From contig OY855916.1 of assembly GCA_963693305.1 (NCBI GenBank), forward strand, positions 8,095,501 to 8,159,500: 64,000 bases of DNA, given 5' to 3'. The stretch is from Meandrina meandrites (taxonomy: Eukaryota; Cnidaria; Anthozoa; Scleractinia; Meandrinidae). A program made the position numbers and the translations under genes. The first letter of the stretch is position 1, and every line of letters begins with the position of its first letter. Below the pieces are notes generated by a model, which searched no databases, was not told the origin of the DNA, and was given only the letters and a program-made list of their open reading frames with translations. This document shows positions 32,664-43,980 of this stretch, one piece after another.

Positions 32664-33770
32664 GTTAAATGTCGCATACTCTTGTATGAGGGCCGAATTC
32701 GCCTAACCAACGGCTGTAAATGTCGTTGTCGTTTTGCGCAGTGTAGGCAAATGCCGCCAAATCTTCTAGTTTTCCCAGTATGCTTCTACATTCTTTAAAT
32801 TAACGCAACGATGGTTATGATTGTAAGTTCATTTTTACCGCATTTTAGCAGCTTGTGTAACGGTTTAGTCATGGAAGATGTAATCATCATTGGCATTAAC
32901 CTCGTTCGGGCATGAGAGAGAGGCCCTGGGAACGAGGTTGCATTGGCATTTTTTCTTTTACAAGAAACTGTTTTCTAAGAGGGCCGCACTGAGTCGAAGT
33001 TTCATTAGGCTAGGTAAAAATTAGCTATGAGCGGCGAACCCATTAGCTGTTAGGGGGGGGGGGGGGGGGGGGAGAGAGGTACCTCGGGGTTCCACCCGGA
33101 TGGCGAATGGTACCTAGAAAACTTTGAATCAAGCGACGTTACTGCCACATTTCATGTCTGATATAATGATCAAGTAATTCGGTACCTTGAAACTAAATCA
33201 TTTCATTTGCAAGTTTTCTGAACGCTGCACAACTTTAAAAGCATATTGCCATCCATTGCAACCCTTCAAAGGAACCAGACAATAAAGAAAGACGAAACGC
33301 CCGAGGTGTTTTTCAATCCAGTGATCAAACCAATAGGCAGCTAAACTGGCTGCTTAAGTTTTTTGTTATCTTGAACGACTAGTAAAAACAATTTTAATTG
33401 CTAAATACTTCAAGTGTTTTCACACAGCATGAGAGGTTTGTTTTTCTTTCAAAAGAAGAGAATGTGTATTCCAAGTTGCTGCCATTTAGATTCACCTATC
33501 CCAGATTTTAATACTATTCATACGTTCGACAGATAAATAACAACTCTTTTTTTCATTCACTCAGATAAGTATTTGTTTAGGGCTCGCGGGAGCTAGTTCC
33601 GAAAATTGTCCCAGATATGTAAATTTATTCCTCTAGTCTGGAATGGCGGCACCACACCAGGCCAACTATTAATTAAATTCTTTTAGACATTTCATAATCA
33701 ACAAGTTATGCAATTCATTTGTTATCCGTAATTATGTTTCAGACTTGAACGTCCCTAACCGAGGTTGAAT
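32664..33770. other. TRIM copy 2 distal upstream region
   Basis: No gene. It contains a run of about 20 G at 33,051-33,072. The segment from about 33,190 corresponds to 48,680-49,500 upstream of TRIM copy 3 (shared: TGAGAGGTTTGTTTTTCTTT). Confidence 0.5.
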
Positions 33771-34220
33771 CTAGGGGGGGAGGGGGTACTCCCTTATAAG
33801 GACTTAACGGGGATGTGTTAACGGCGCGTGCGGCCCGACGGGGTATGGTTTTTAGGGTTTTTTGTCCTGAACGGGATATCTATTTTACCCCTTTTCGTCT
33901 TAAACGGGGTATCTTTACATGAACCAATGTCTTAAACAGGATTAGCATATATGTTTAATTATACGACCTTGGCCGCAAGCTGAATTTTTACAAGTTCTTC
34001 CATAGTGTTGACTTCGGTGGACTTCGGCATTGATATCAAGCTTAATTCACATTTGATTACGCTATAACAAATGTCTTAGATGGGTATCAAAAAACGGCAT
34101 TCTGTCTTAAACAGGGAAGGTAGTCAGAGATTCGTGTCTTAAACTGGGTCAGGGTGTGGGCGACCGGGCCGCACCTCCTCACCCTAGATTCAGTCATGTA
34201 CCTCCCCGCCGGGCCCCGGG
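33771..34220. mobile_element. G-capped MITE with 8-bp target duplication
   Basis: The element begins CTAGGGGGGGAGGGGGTACT and ends CCGCCGGGCCCCGGG. It is flanked by GGTTGAAT at 33,763-33,770 and again at 34,221-34,228. The paralogous site upstream of TRIM copy 3 (near 49,481, accgaggatgaatcaag) is uninterrupted, so this is a clean insertion. The interior has repeated phrases of the form 'gtcttaaac.ggg'. It is related in design to 44,511-44,976. Confidence 0.9.
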
Positions 34221-34389
34221 GGTTGAATCATGCCACTCAATGGGTGTTTCCACAAAGCGCATATTTAATACCTAGTAGCAGTGGCCCGTTAATTTGAAAT
34301 TTCAAAATTACTGAGCGCTTAAAACGAACCCAAAGTTTGGTAACGCTTTCCTAACGTTACAGAACTTAGCGGTACGACCTAGCAACACT

Positions 34390-34638
34390 GGTCCAGTAAT
34401 CTGATCTAAAACGTTACCTAAAGCTTTGCTGTACGTCACGCTATATCGTGACCACAATTCTTGGAATACTTGGCGCTTTATCTGGGTATTCTGAGAAGTT
34501 TACAATATTTCACAACATGTCAAAAACCACTTCGTGATTGGTCGATATTACCTGGCTAAAAATTTCCATTTTCAATCAGGTCCACATTCTTGGAGGCATT
34601 CACAACTCCAAACCCTTCGTCGTTTTCCCCCTTTAATC
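34390..34638 (+). promoter_or_regulatory. TRIM-NHL upstream region, copy 2
   Basis: The block is homologous to those before the other TRIM genes, with the CCAAT-type box ATTGG at 34,537-34,541 and GTGATTGGTCGATATTA about 105 bp before the ATG. Confidence 0.55.
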
Positions 34639-36891
34639 ATGGATATACAAACCTTGCTAAACAATCTTCATGAAGAAGTATCCTGTTCAGTGTGCAAGAG
34701 CACATTCACTGATCCAAAACAGCTGCCATGTTTACACAGTTTTTGTCTTCACTGCTTAAACGGGATATTACAAACAAGTGGCCACCACGATGTGATCTGC
34801 TGCCCGGAATGCAGAAGGGAAAGTAGAGTCCCCAGAAGTGGAAATGTTAACGACCTACCGACCAACTTTCGCATCAACAGTTTGCTAGATGTCCTTGCCA
34901 TCAAAGAGTGCAGTACAACGGGAGTGAAATGTAAAAATTGCGACAAAAGAAGTACACAGAGTTTGTACTGCTTCCAGTGTTGCGGGTTCTGGTGTGACGA
35001 TTGTATTACTGCCCACAACATGATTCGAGAAAATAAAGAACACCGTGTGTTGGCGCTTAAAGACTTTCAAGACGAAGACTATGAGAATGTTTTAAAGCGA
35101 CCAGCATTTTGCCAAAAGAAGCACCATGAAAAAGAACAGCTGGAGTTCTTTTGCAAGGACTGTGAAGTCGCCATTTGCAACACTTGTGTTGTGACACTTC
35201 ACGAGGGCCACGCCAAGATAATTTTGGAAGAAGCTGCAAATGAACGCAAGTTACAAGTGAAATCTGTAATTGAAACGCAAAAGCAAAAAGTGCAACAGAA
35301 GAGAAACGAAATCGCCAAACTCGATAAAGCCAGTGCTCAAATTGAAGAAAGGGTCGATACCTTGAAACAAGACGCGCAGAAGTTTGCTGACAAGATGATC
35401 GGTGTCATCGAAGCGAAGAAACAGGAAATATTTAATAAAGCAGAACGTCAGGCAGCACAGTCACTCGAGCATCTTGTAATACAAAAGAGCGAGATTGAAC
35501 ACCAAGTGAACACGACCGAGACAGTAATTGAACAAACTGAAACACTTTTAAAACGAAGCACAAGCGCCGAGATTGTTCAACTACACGACTCGTTAAACAC
35601 GATCTTTCTTGAAGGAGTCAGTGACGAAACAGAACAAGTCGACTGTGACCTTGAAGTTACTCGTCAATTCATTTTCGCAGAAAATGAAACATTAATGGAC
35701 AAAGCAAACACTGAAGGAATCGGCTCATTGAAAACATTGGTCAAAAAGACCAGTGCGCATCAATCAAGTGCCGAAGGAAAAGGAATCACTGAAGCAGTGG
35801 TTGGAATTGAAGCACAAATTCTCCTAACAACAAGAAATGTCGAGGGAGAACAACATTACGAAGAGCGAGATTGTGTCACAATGCAGATCAGGAATCGTCA
35901 AGGCCATGACTGTGCGGCAATACCGCGAGTCCAAGACAACAAAAATGGAACCTACAACATCAGCTATTTTGCAAAAGAAACTGGAAAATGCAACGCATCA
36001 GTGAAGGTAAATGGTGAACATGTGTATGGCAGTCCATTTACTGTTGAAGTCAAACCCAGACAGTTCAGACCCGTGTTATCGTTTGGTAAACCAGGGTCGG
36101 GTGCTGGAATGTTTGACGGGCCTTGGGGAGTGGCAGTGAATGAACGCAATGAAATTGCGGTGACTGATATTCGTAACAATAGAATTCAGATATTCAGTAG
36201 CGATGGAACTGTTGTAAGATCGTTTGGTACAAAGGGTAATAAAGAGGGAGAATTTAATTGCCCTCGCGGGATAGCCTTTGATAAGAATGGAAATATTATA
36301 GTGGCTGACAGTCGTAACCACCGTGTTCAATGCTTCAGTGAGCAGGGTGGGCACCTAAACACATTTAGTAGCAAGGGAAGTCTTGATCACCAGCTGAACA
36401 CTCCTCACGGTTTATCCTTAGACAGTGACAGGAATGTTATTGTCGCTGATGCACTCAATGAACTAATAAAGATATTTAACGCTAATGGTCAGTTTTTACG
36501 TAAAATGGGTGTAGAGGGTTCTTTGACCTACCCCATCCACTGCATCCAATATGACAAATATCTTATAGTGTCAGACAGTCATGAACATTGTATTAAGGTT
36601 TGTGACAGGGATGGAAATTTTCTGTACAAATTTGGAAAGAAGGGGAAGGGTGACGGGGAGTTTGATGATCCTCGTTGCTTGTCAGTTAACAAGGCAGGAC
36701 ACCTGATGGTCTCTGATGCAGGGAATCACAGAGTTCAGGTGTTTGAACTGAGTGGAAAGTTTATAACAAAGTTTGGAACAAAAGGGAGCGGGATAGGGGA
36801 GTTTAATCGGCCAGTCTCTACAGCAGTTCTTAGTGATGGTAGAATAGTTGTAAGTGATTACCTTAACTGTCGCATCCAGATTTTTGAGTAG
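34639..36891 (+). CDS. TRIM-NHL protein, copy 2
   Basis: A 750-residue intronless paralogue of the gene at 10,990, with the same domain order and no length change. The frame is open 35 codons upstream, but I place the start at MDIQTLLNN because all three copies share it and the extra sequence is leader. RING and B-box metal ligands are all present. Distinctive changes: the coiled coil has QIEERVDTLKQDAQ, and NHL loop residues differ at TDIRN (509-513), CPRG (541-544), ADSRN (556-560), ADALNE (603-608), YPI (631-633), SDAGN (692-696) and DYLNC (740-744). It lies in the intron between the broken 38.74-kb exon and the 31.54-kb exon of ATPAF1, on the opposite strand. A G-capped MITE lies 0.4 kb upstream. 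Ubiquitin ligase function is inferred from the family. Confidence 0.95.
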   Translation: MDIQTLLNNLHEEVSCSVCKSTFTDPKQLPCLHSFCLHCLNGILQTSGHHDVICCPECRRESRVPRSGNVNDLPTNFRINSLLDVLAIKECSTTGVKCKNCDKRSTQSLYCFQCCGFWCDDCITAHNMIRENKEHRVLALKDFQDEDYENVLKRPAFCQKKHHEKEQLEFFCKDCEVAICNTCVVTLHEGHAKIILEEAANERKLQVKSVIETQKQKVQQKRNEIAKLDKASAQIEERVDTLKQDAQKFADKMIGVIEAKKQEIFNKAERQAAQSLEHLVIQKSEIEHQVNTTETVIEQTETLLKRSTSAEIVQLHDSLNTIFLEGVSDETEQVDCDLEVTRQFIFAENETLMDKANTEGIGSLKTLVKKTSAHQSSAEGKGITEAVVGIEAQILLTTRNVEGEQHYEERDCVTMQIRNRQGHDCAAIPRVQDNKNGTYNISYFAKETGKCNASVKVNGEHVYGSPFTVEVKPRQFRPVLSFGKPGSGAGMFDGPWGVAVNERNEIAVTDIRNNRIQIFSSDGTVVRSFGTKGNKEGEFNCPRGIAFDKNGNIIVADSRNHRVQCFSEQGGHLNTFSSKGSLDHQLNTPHGLSLDSDRNVIVADALNELIKIFNANGQFLRKMGVEGSLTYPIHCIQYDKYLIVSDSHEHCIKVCDRDGNFLYKFGKKGKGDGEFDDPRCLSVNKAGHLMVSDAGNHRVQVFELSGKFITKFGTKGSGIGEFNRPVSTAVLSDGRIVVSDYLNCRIQIFE

Positions 36892-37796
36892 ATATTGCAG
36901 CCACCTTCTGTACATAATATGAATCTTGAAGTTACTTATAGTTAGAAGCAGATTACCAGAAATATTTGTCACCATTTTTAAGGCCTCACAGGAGACATTA
37001 GCCTTAATAGATTATCTTTAAGAAAGTCTCCATGGGGACAGTAAAATGACAGCTGTCAGTTGAAATTTTACCCGTTTGTTAGTTGTCATTTTGAAGGTTG
37101 AGGGACGTTAGCAGTAAAAACTTTGGAAAATTTGTCAGCTAACCATATACAGGCCCCCTCCTAACAGCAGCCTGAGATTATACAAATATTACATTCCGTG
37201 TTTTTTATTACACTGTATATAGTTTAATTTGCTAAGAGCGTAAACTTTGGAGTTAGGAAAACTTATATGCTCGTGAATTTAAGTGCGATAGTTCCTGTTA
37301 GCCACTATTACTTAAAAGTAATTTACATTGCGTGACACTGAAATATGTTAACTGAGAAACTTGTAAGCTGAACTGATTGAATGATTTCTGTAACAAAACT
37401 ATTTTAAATAATTTACAATAGTCTCCATATTCAGTTTTACTATGCAGGTAAAATAAACACTGGTTTATATTTAGTTCTGTGATGTAAGTAAATTTTGCGA
37501 CAATTTAGTGGCCAATAACATACCTCTTTGTAATGAATGAAAAGAAAATGTAGACTGGAGTGTGAATAAATTGTAACAATTTTTCTTAGACCTTGCTTGA
37601 TATGTGTATGCTTGATGACAACTGCTTAGATGGTAGGGATGTATAACTCGATTGTATATATCGATTAGTGAACATTTTCTTTAATGTAAGCGAGGTCACT
37701 GCTGAATTTTTTTCTCATCATTTATTTAGTCCTTCCTAATATAAGACATTTCCCATAATAAAGCAGAAACACATGAAATCAAAAGCGGTGTACATT
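36892..37796 (+). other. TRIM copy 2 3' flank
   Basis: Non-coding and homologous to the 3' flanks of the other TRIM copies, with AATAAA words near 37,450 and 37,565. No gene. Confidence 0.6.
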
Positions 37797-37800
37797 TTAA

Positions 37801-38223
37801 AGTGCACCTAACCCCCAATTTTTTTTCGCTGAAATAAAATCTCATAGTTACCCAAAGTATTTGAGCGAAACCATTTTTGGATTTGGTTGAATCCTCTATT
37901 TTTTATAGCCTCTCAAAGTCGACATTGAGATGTCGCACAACCATGTTTTAGAGAGTCTGGGTCGAGAGAGCTGCTGATGTATACCCAGGAATCAAATAAA
38001 ATAGCGCCTCACTCATTTCTTTGAACAAAATTCCCAGCTTTCTTAAAACCCGGCCGAGAAACAAAATGGTGTTATTTTTAGGGCCATTTTTGTGTTTTCA
38101 ATGGGACGTAGAAAATCAAGGATTTAACCAAATCCAAATTTTCTGTTGCCAAACTAATTCGAAAAATCAAGTACAATCATTGTAGCAAAAAAAATAAATA
38201 AATAAACTGGTGTTAGGTGCACT
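37801..38223. mobile_element. TTAA-flanked MITE, 423 bp
   Basis: Terminal inverted repeats AGTGCACCTAAC.CC and GG.GTTAGGTGCACT are flanked by TTAA on both sides (37,797-37,800; 38,224-38,227). Paralogous sites near 14,148 and 53,038 (agtgttaagattgg) have one TTAA. It is a second, unrelated piggyBac-type non-autonomous element. Confidence 0.88.
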
Positions 38224-38741
38224 TTAAATAGCTGGAATTACTTTATTCTTGGGGCTGTATTAGTATGGGCAATCAATGGCGAGAGAGGAGTATACCATTT
38301 GATTACTTTTTTAATTAATGCTAAAATTTTGCACCAAAAATTAAGGAGTAATTTGTCACCCATGATATTCTTTTGATTAACCTGCTTGTATGTTGAAACA
38401 AATTTCAACCTGAAAACCAATTTGAACTACAGCATATACATTGTAAATTGGTAGCAGCAAATTCAATGCTGGTATCCCATACAGGGATTGGGGAGGGGGT
38501 GGGTTGAAATACTCCTAGTGGCTAAATGCTATGGAAACCGCACATAATTAATAAGCCTCAACCTGATGAGCCACTAGGCTGGAATGCAGACTTTACCTTT
38601 CATCTTAGAAAAGTCACTGAAAGTTGCAACATTTGTTGTTGAGCAAGTGATTCAGAGCTTATATGTGGGATATGGTGACATAAAACTGGACCAGAATATA
38701 ATAAAACTATTCATCAAATCAGCAGTGTTTTCATTACTAAC

Positions 38742-38793
38742 CTGTCAAATTTCTTCTGCATTTTTGTCCATAATTTTAGCCAGAATGCAGTGT
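38742..38793 (-). pseudogene. ATPAF1: broken ATPAF1 TLSSI exon, unit 2
   Basis: Homologous to the exons at 14,691 and 53,400, with acceptor tttttag and donor gttagtaat kept. A 5-nt deletion after ACACTG shifts the frame, and GGA near the end has become TGA. It keeps 12 nt that the other two lack. It cannot code in this state, so a transcript would have to skip it. Confidence 0.75.
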
Positions 38794-38949
38794 CTAAAAA
38801 ATGGGAGGAAATTATCAGCGTTTACTTTTATCAATAACAGTCAGGCACAATCAGTAAGACTGATACTAGAAGTCATGATATTAAACTCATTACTGAATTA
38901 ACTGGAATCAAATTTGTTGAGATTTACACAAACTTATGCTGCAGTTTAT

Positions 38950-39240
38950 ATGTTTTGCAGCCAAATTTCATGAACATTTACCACCAAAATGATTGAAAAA
39001 TAAAACTTGTATTGCCCAAGGCCCACGCATGGATCCAGATAAAAATGGGGACTTTTTTCCAATAACATGTCAGTGCTGAAGACACAAGCCTCCAGGGGGT
39101 GGGGAAGGGGTTTGTTCTGGCATCATACTGTGTCAGGACTTTTTTAAAAAATTTGACTCCTTTCAGTGCCATTTCTGGGTATTTTGAGTCACTCAGACAG
39201 GAATTTGATTAATTTGACTGATTTCTGTAAAGCAGTGGAA
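38950..39240. other. right-hand limit of unit 2 similarity
   Basis: Weak but clear similarity to 14,880-15,060 and 53,580-53,780 ends at about 39,240. Beyond this, 39.2-47.4 kb has no counterpart in the window. Confidence 0.5.
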
Positions 39241-42200
39241 ACCATACCTGAGTCCAGGTCATTTACTCACATATAACATAATTAGATATAATAAACAAGC
39301 TTTAGTATTAGTGATTATAGTCACTAACACTAAATATAAATATAAATTTATAAATGTTAATTATTATTATTATTATTACTGTTGCCAAGGTTAATAGAAA
39401 ATAAATATTAATATTATATCAATATTAGTATTAATTGCCCAGTCCTGTGCAAGTAAAAACAATGACTGATCTAATTGTCATGTACATAACAGACATCAAA
39501 TGTAATTAACCAATTGTGCACTTGTTTTTATTTACTTTCTTTTACCTTGCTTTATTTTTTGGAAGTATGTGCACTATATTTTTTTACTTCAAATACTTTG
39601 ATTTTTACACTGTATACACTTTAAATGTTAGCGGGTTGTTATTTATTCATTAATATCAAGATCCACTCCCTCCTATTTTTATTTTTTTTCACCTTTATTT
39701 GCTCAAATGGTTATGGGTAAGTTTATTTCACTTAATATATAACAGAGAAGGTTTAACAGAATACAAATAAATCTAAAGAGGAAATCAAACCAATTGTATA
39801 AATTTCCGACAAATTGGCTTTTAACCTAAAGGCAAAGAGCAAGGCAACTTTTACGAAAATGTAAATGACATTTTATTTGTAAGACTGCTTTTAGTTGCTC
39901 CAATGTTTTTGTTTTTGTTTGTTACTTAGTGAGTTCCATCGTTTAATTACTATCTTACGTTTGGAACCTGCAGTCAAAGAAGACACACAATTATCTCGGA
40001 AATGAACATTTTAAAGAAACAACTTACTTGTATAAAGCTGTAAATTAGCGATTAATAGGGACCTTTAGCACCAGACGTTTTCGACGCGGCGACGGCAACC
40101 GGAAGTAAGTTTTACTTCCGATCAACGTTTCCCGCCGACATGTTCAGCCGTCGCGACTTGGCGCCGAGGTCACTTTGCCTATTTTGACGTTGCCTGTAAA
40201 ACGCGAGTTTAACCTTGTGATTTTTGTGCTTTTATGTCACTTTGCTTTTACATTTTCGCCCGTATCCGACACCTAAAGTATTGTTCTTTCGTTTTGAAGC
40301 CTTTATTTGGAGATTATGGGATATTTGTTACATTTCTGAAGCTTTTTGGATCATACCGTGTAGGTAACCACGACAGTACAAATGTAAGTGTTGAAAACAT
40401 GTTGTTTACTTACTAGGTGATTTATCGTGTTAGATTTCTACTACCCACTGTAGTTGCCAGCTTACTGTGATTCGCAACCTTTTACGATCGGCAAGTCGGT
40501 TTATTGGATCTCAGCATCCACAATGAAACATAATAAATGTAATTTTACTGAGCTTTCTTTGCTTTTCATTCGGTGTTACGAAATCTCCTATCCCTTATTT
40601 AAAACTTTTACAATGACACTCAAATTGCCATCCCGACTCCGCAATACAACAATATATGACACGCTTGACACATGATTGTACACATTGCTGACCCATGTGC
40701 TAGGTTAGCTCAATGCGTTGGTACACTTTTTTAGAAAGCAGGGAGGGCGAGAGTTCAACACACGGGTGGGCATGTGTACAATCTTTTCCTTTTTTTCCTC
40801 CAAGAAGCTAATACATAACTGCTGCCTATTTATTATTTTGCTCAATATTCATGCATTGCATGCATTATGAAATTAAAACCCACGCTTGCCTGGAGCCCAT
40901 GTTCATTTCATAACAACGACACCAAATGCTTTCTAACAAAATATTTTTGAAACAACTCAAAGAAGAAAATGCTGCCACCCCATGCTCTCGATATAGCTCA
41001 TAACTATCTCATCATACATGTAGTTTCACTAAGTTTTACAACTGTAGGCATTTCATCTTCTAAAGTAATGTGTTGTGTTCAATAAAAAAGGTACTATTAA
41101 AAAAATAAACAATTTCTCACCATAACTTCAACTCTTCTGCCTTTTATCCACATTCCATCTGGCTCCAGCAACTGCACCTCATTTGGTCACATCTCTCCTA
41201 AGTGAGATGTATGCAAGATATTAGAAATCAGTTTGTTTCAGGATCAGATGACAGACAAAATCGCTTTGGGAAATTAAGAGTTAATCAAAGCCTTCCCACA
41301 ACGATTTGTTGAACACTGAAATACACTTTAAGAGCTGATTCAAGCCATGTTTGATTGGTTTAACTGCTAAGTTGAAAAAGCTCATAATTAAGATTTTATT
41401 ACAGTACTTTTTTGACTGCAGCCACAACTGCATTTTATGGGAACGTACATTTTTAAAATTTCTGTGGGGGTTGGGGGGAGGGGCATGTCTCTAGAACCCC
41501 CTAGGCAAATCATGCCCTCAGCACTCCACAAGGGCACTTACTTTGCTCCCATATTGTTTCTCCATTCAATTATGCTCCACCAATGTTACATTCCCAGCAC
41601 CATCCCTGATAATAGAAATAGAAAAATTAACAGCTGATCCTTTACTGTATTTAGGTGTAGCGTGGTTGAAGGCCACAGAATCATCTGGCCACAATGCAGA
41701 AGCTTCTTTTTTTGGAGGGGGAGGTCTGAGAAATATTCCCTTGGAACATGTTTTGAAATTCAGACAAAATAATCTCAAAATTCTAACTAAATGACTGTAC
41801 TGTAGGCATTTCTTATAATCTTTAAAAGGACTAATAAATTGAACAGTTGTAAATTTAGTGTCTACAGCACCATCAATTCCTTTTAAAGAAAATAATTATT
41901 TTGCAACTAGAACATTGCCTTTTCTTTAGCTAGACATCACCAGAGACACAACCATCAGCATACATGACATGCATTTATTCAAATGTAGCTGGCTTTCATG
42001 TTTTATGAGCTGAGCGAAACTTTGTCGCCATGTTCTGGCCCATATTTCTTTTGATAAAAGCAAAGCAAAACCAGAGTGACTTTTGCTTTCACTTAGAATT
42101 TATTGTGTGCTGATTTTATGGCAAACAGAATGGAAAAAGTAGCTTATCCAGACAACTGATCCATGCTTTGGCTCAGCTGTAACACTTAGTAGCAGCACAG

Positions 42201-42420
42201 GTGTTATGGGTTACAGGTTCAAATGAGAACCCTGACTCAGTTGTAAACTTTGTTGAGCCTCTTGTTGATATGCAATTTTGCAAAGTAAGACAGGTCACAT
42301 TTCCACTTTAGGTCCCTTTCTGGGACTCCTCCAGATCATCAACGGCAATTATTGGCCAATAATAACCACATCATTGCAAAATTTAAGATATTTAGCTTAT
42401 AAATTGACCAACATTTTTGT
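39241..42420. other. unit-2-specific non-coding region
   Basis: No gene supported. It includes a short (ATT)n tract (about 39,362-39,380), a CpG-rich piece at 40,080-40,210 with ACCGGAAGT, and a possible tRNA-derived SINE at about 40,695-40,765 (GGTTAGCTCAATGCGTTGG; GAGAGTTCAACAC). Short frames have no motifs. Confidence 0.45.
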
Positions 42421-42427
42421 GGACCAC

Positions 42428-42712
42428 CTTGCCAGGGATGCCAACCTAAAATAATTGAAATCTGGGAGACTGTCAATTTTGCATCAAGATACCTCTTCTT
42501 AACCCTCAAAATAATGTAAAAAATAGAGCACTGCCAATTTACCCACAAAAAATGTTTCAAATATTTCAAAATTTCCTCCCAAAAATTGGCCAAAATTAGC
42601 ATGAAACCTTAAATTTTAAGAATTTTCCTTTGAATCCGGGAGATTTGGTGACGCATATGGGAGAATGGGAGACTCCCGGAATATCCAGGGGAGTTGGCAT
42701 GTATGCCTTACA
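42428..42712. mobile_element. possible inverted-repeat element
   Basis: CAGGGATGCCAAC near the left and GGGGAGTTGGCATG near the right are inverted, and both sides carry GGGAGACT words. Boundaries and target duplication are not clear. Confidence 0.4.
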
Positions 42713-43446
42713 CTAACAATACTACTGGTAAAACGGACTGAAATTGTCTAATTTCAAAATTAACAGGCAGAATATACCCATATATCAAAATCTCAAAGAT
42801 GATAAGGGGGTTTCTGCCTCATCTTTGCACAGACATGAATTTACACCAAGGTATACTCTAGATGATTACACCTTTTGTTTTGTAACCAATCATGCTTGAG
42901 ACTTAATTCCCACGTTGGCACATACAGTGTGATAGAGGAATAGACCATGTTTGTATTCTCGGTATAGGAATGGAATTATAGTTAAAGAATCCCGGCATTA
43001 GCTTAGGACTGTTGCAAGCTATTTCCACTCAAATACTGAAAATACGAATATAGTTTATTTAAAAATACTGATGTATATTATTGTTACGGCCTCGTCTGCA
43101 AAGTGTCAGATGATCTTTCGTGCGTTTGCACAGGATGAAGTTTTTTTTTTCTGCAGGCTTTTGGCAAAGAAAAAAGCTGTGGTTGCGCAGCGCTTTGTGA
43201 GATTCGACAACCTCCTTTTCTGGTTATTCTGTTAATGTTTGGGTGGGAGAGTGCTGCTGGACTCCGAGACCCGTACCCTATTCTACACTACAATTTTTGA
43301 TACATCGGCAAGTTTCTCAGTACATTATACACAATCCTTGTCCAAAACTCTCAGATTTTTATACCCTCACCCAGGCTTAACTGCCTGAAATCCGCACCTT
43401 TCACATCGGCACATACCCACATAGGCTATTTATGGGAGTAACTTCC

Positions 43447-43472
43447 CCACCCCCACCCCCACCCCCACCCCA
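43447..43472. repeat. (CCCCCA)n short tract
   Basis: About four CCCCCA units, preceded by TTTATGGGAGTAACTTCC. It may be the C-rich end of another G-capped element. Confidence 0.8.
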
Positions 43473-43980
43473 GTATACTATCCTGCCATGTACGGGTGAT
43501 GGGTAACGTTGACCTCCTGACCATACATAGGCATCGTGCACATTTGTTAAATAACTGAAAGACCGGTAAACTGCATCCTTGCCTACATATACCTTTTACT
43601 TCTCCGTTTTCGAACATGTCGAAAATCCTTCTAACAAGGGACCAGGTACCTTGATCTACCTTTGAAATGGCTAACCATGGGCTGTAGGAATTAATGCTCT
43701 TGATAAGAAAGAAAATTGTTCGTTATGTAAGGTTTGTGAAATGACATTGTAATAAGCACTCCTTACAAATATACTTGTTAACTGAATACTCGTACAGTGC
43801 TTCTCTCCTTAAATCGCGCTCAAAGCACAATTCCCTCTGTAAAAATGAGCCCAGGGAATCATGGTTGTTGCAGGGAAATGTCTTTAAGAAAAACGCTCCG
43901 CATATGTCTCAGTTCTAGTCAAATATCCGATCTGTTATTAGTAGAATATTTCACTTTAACAAAATGCTATCAGAACCCAA

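Noticed and set aside
34534..34638. N-terminal extension of TRIM copy 2 (and of copy 3 at 49,756-49,866)
   Set aside because: The extensions differ between copies, copy 1 does not share them, and all three share an ATG in good context at MDIQTLLNN.
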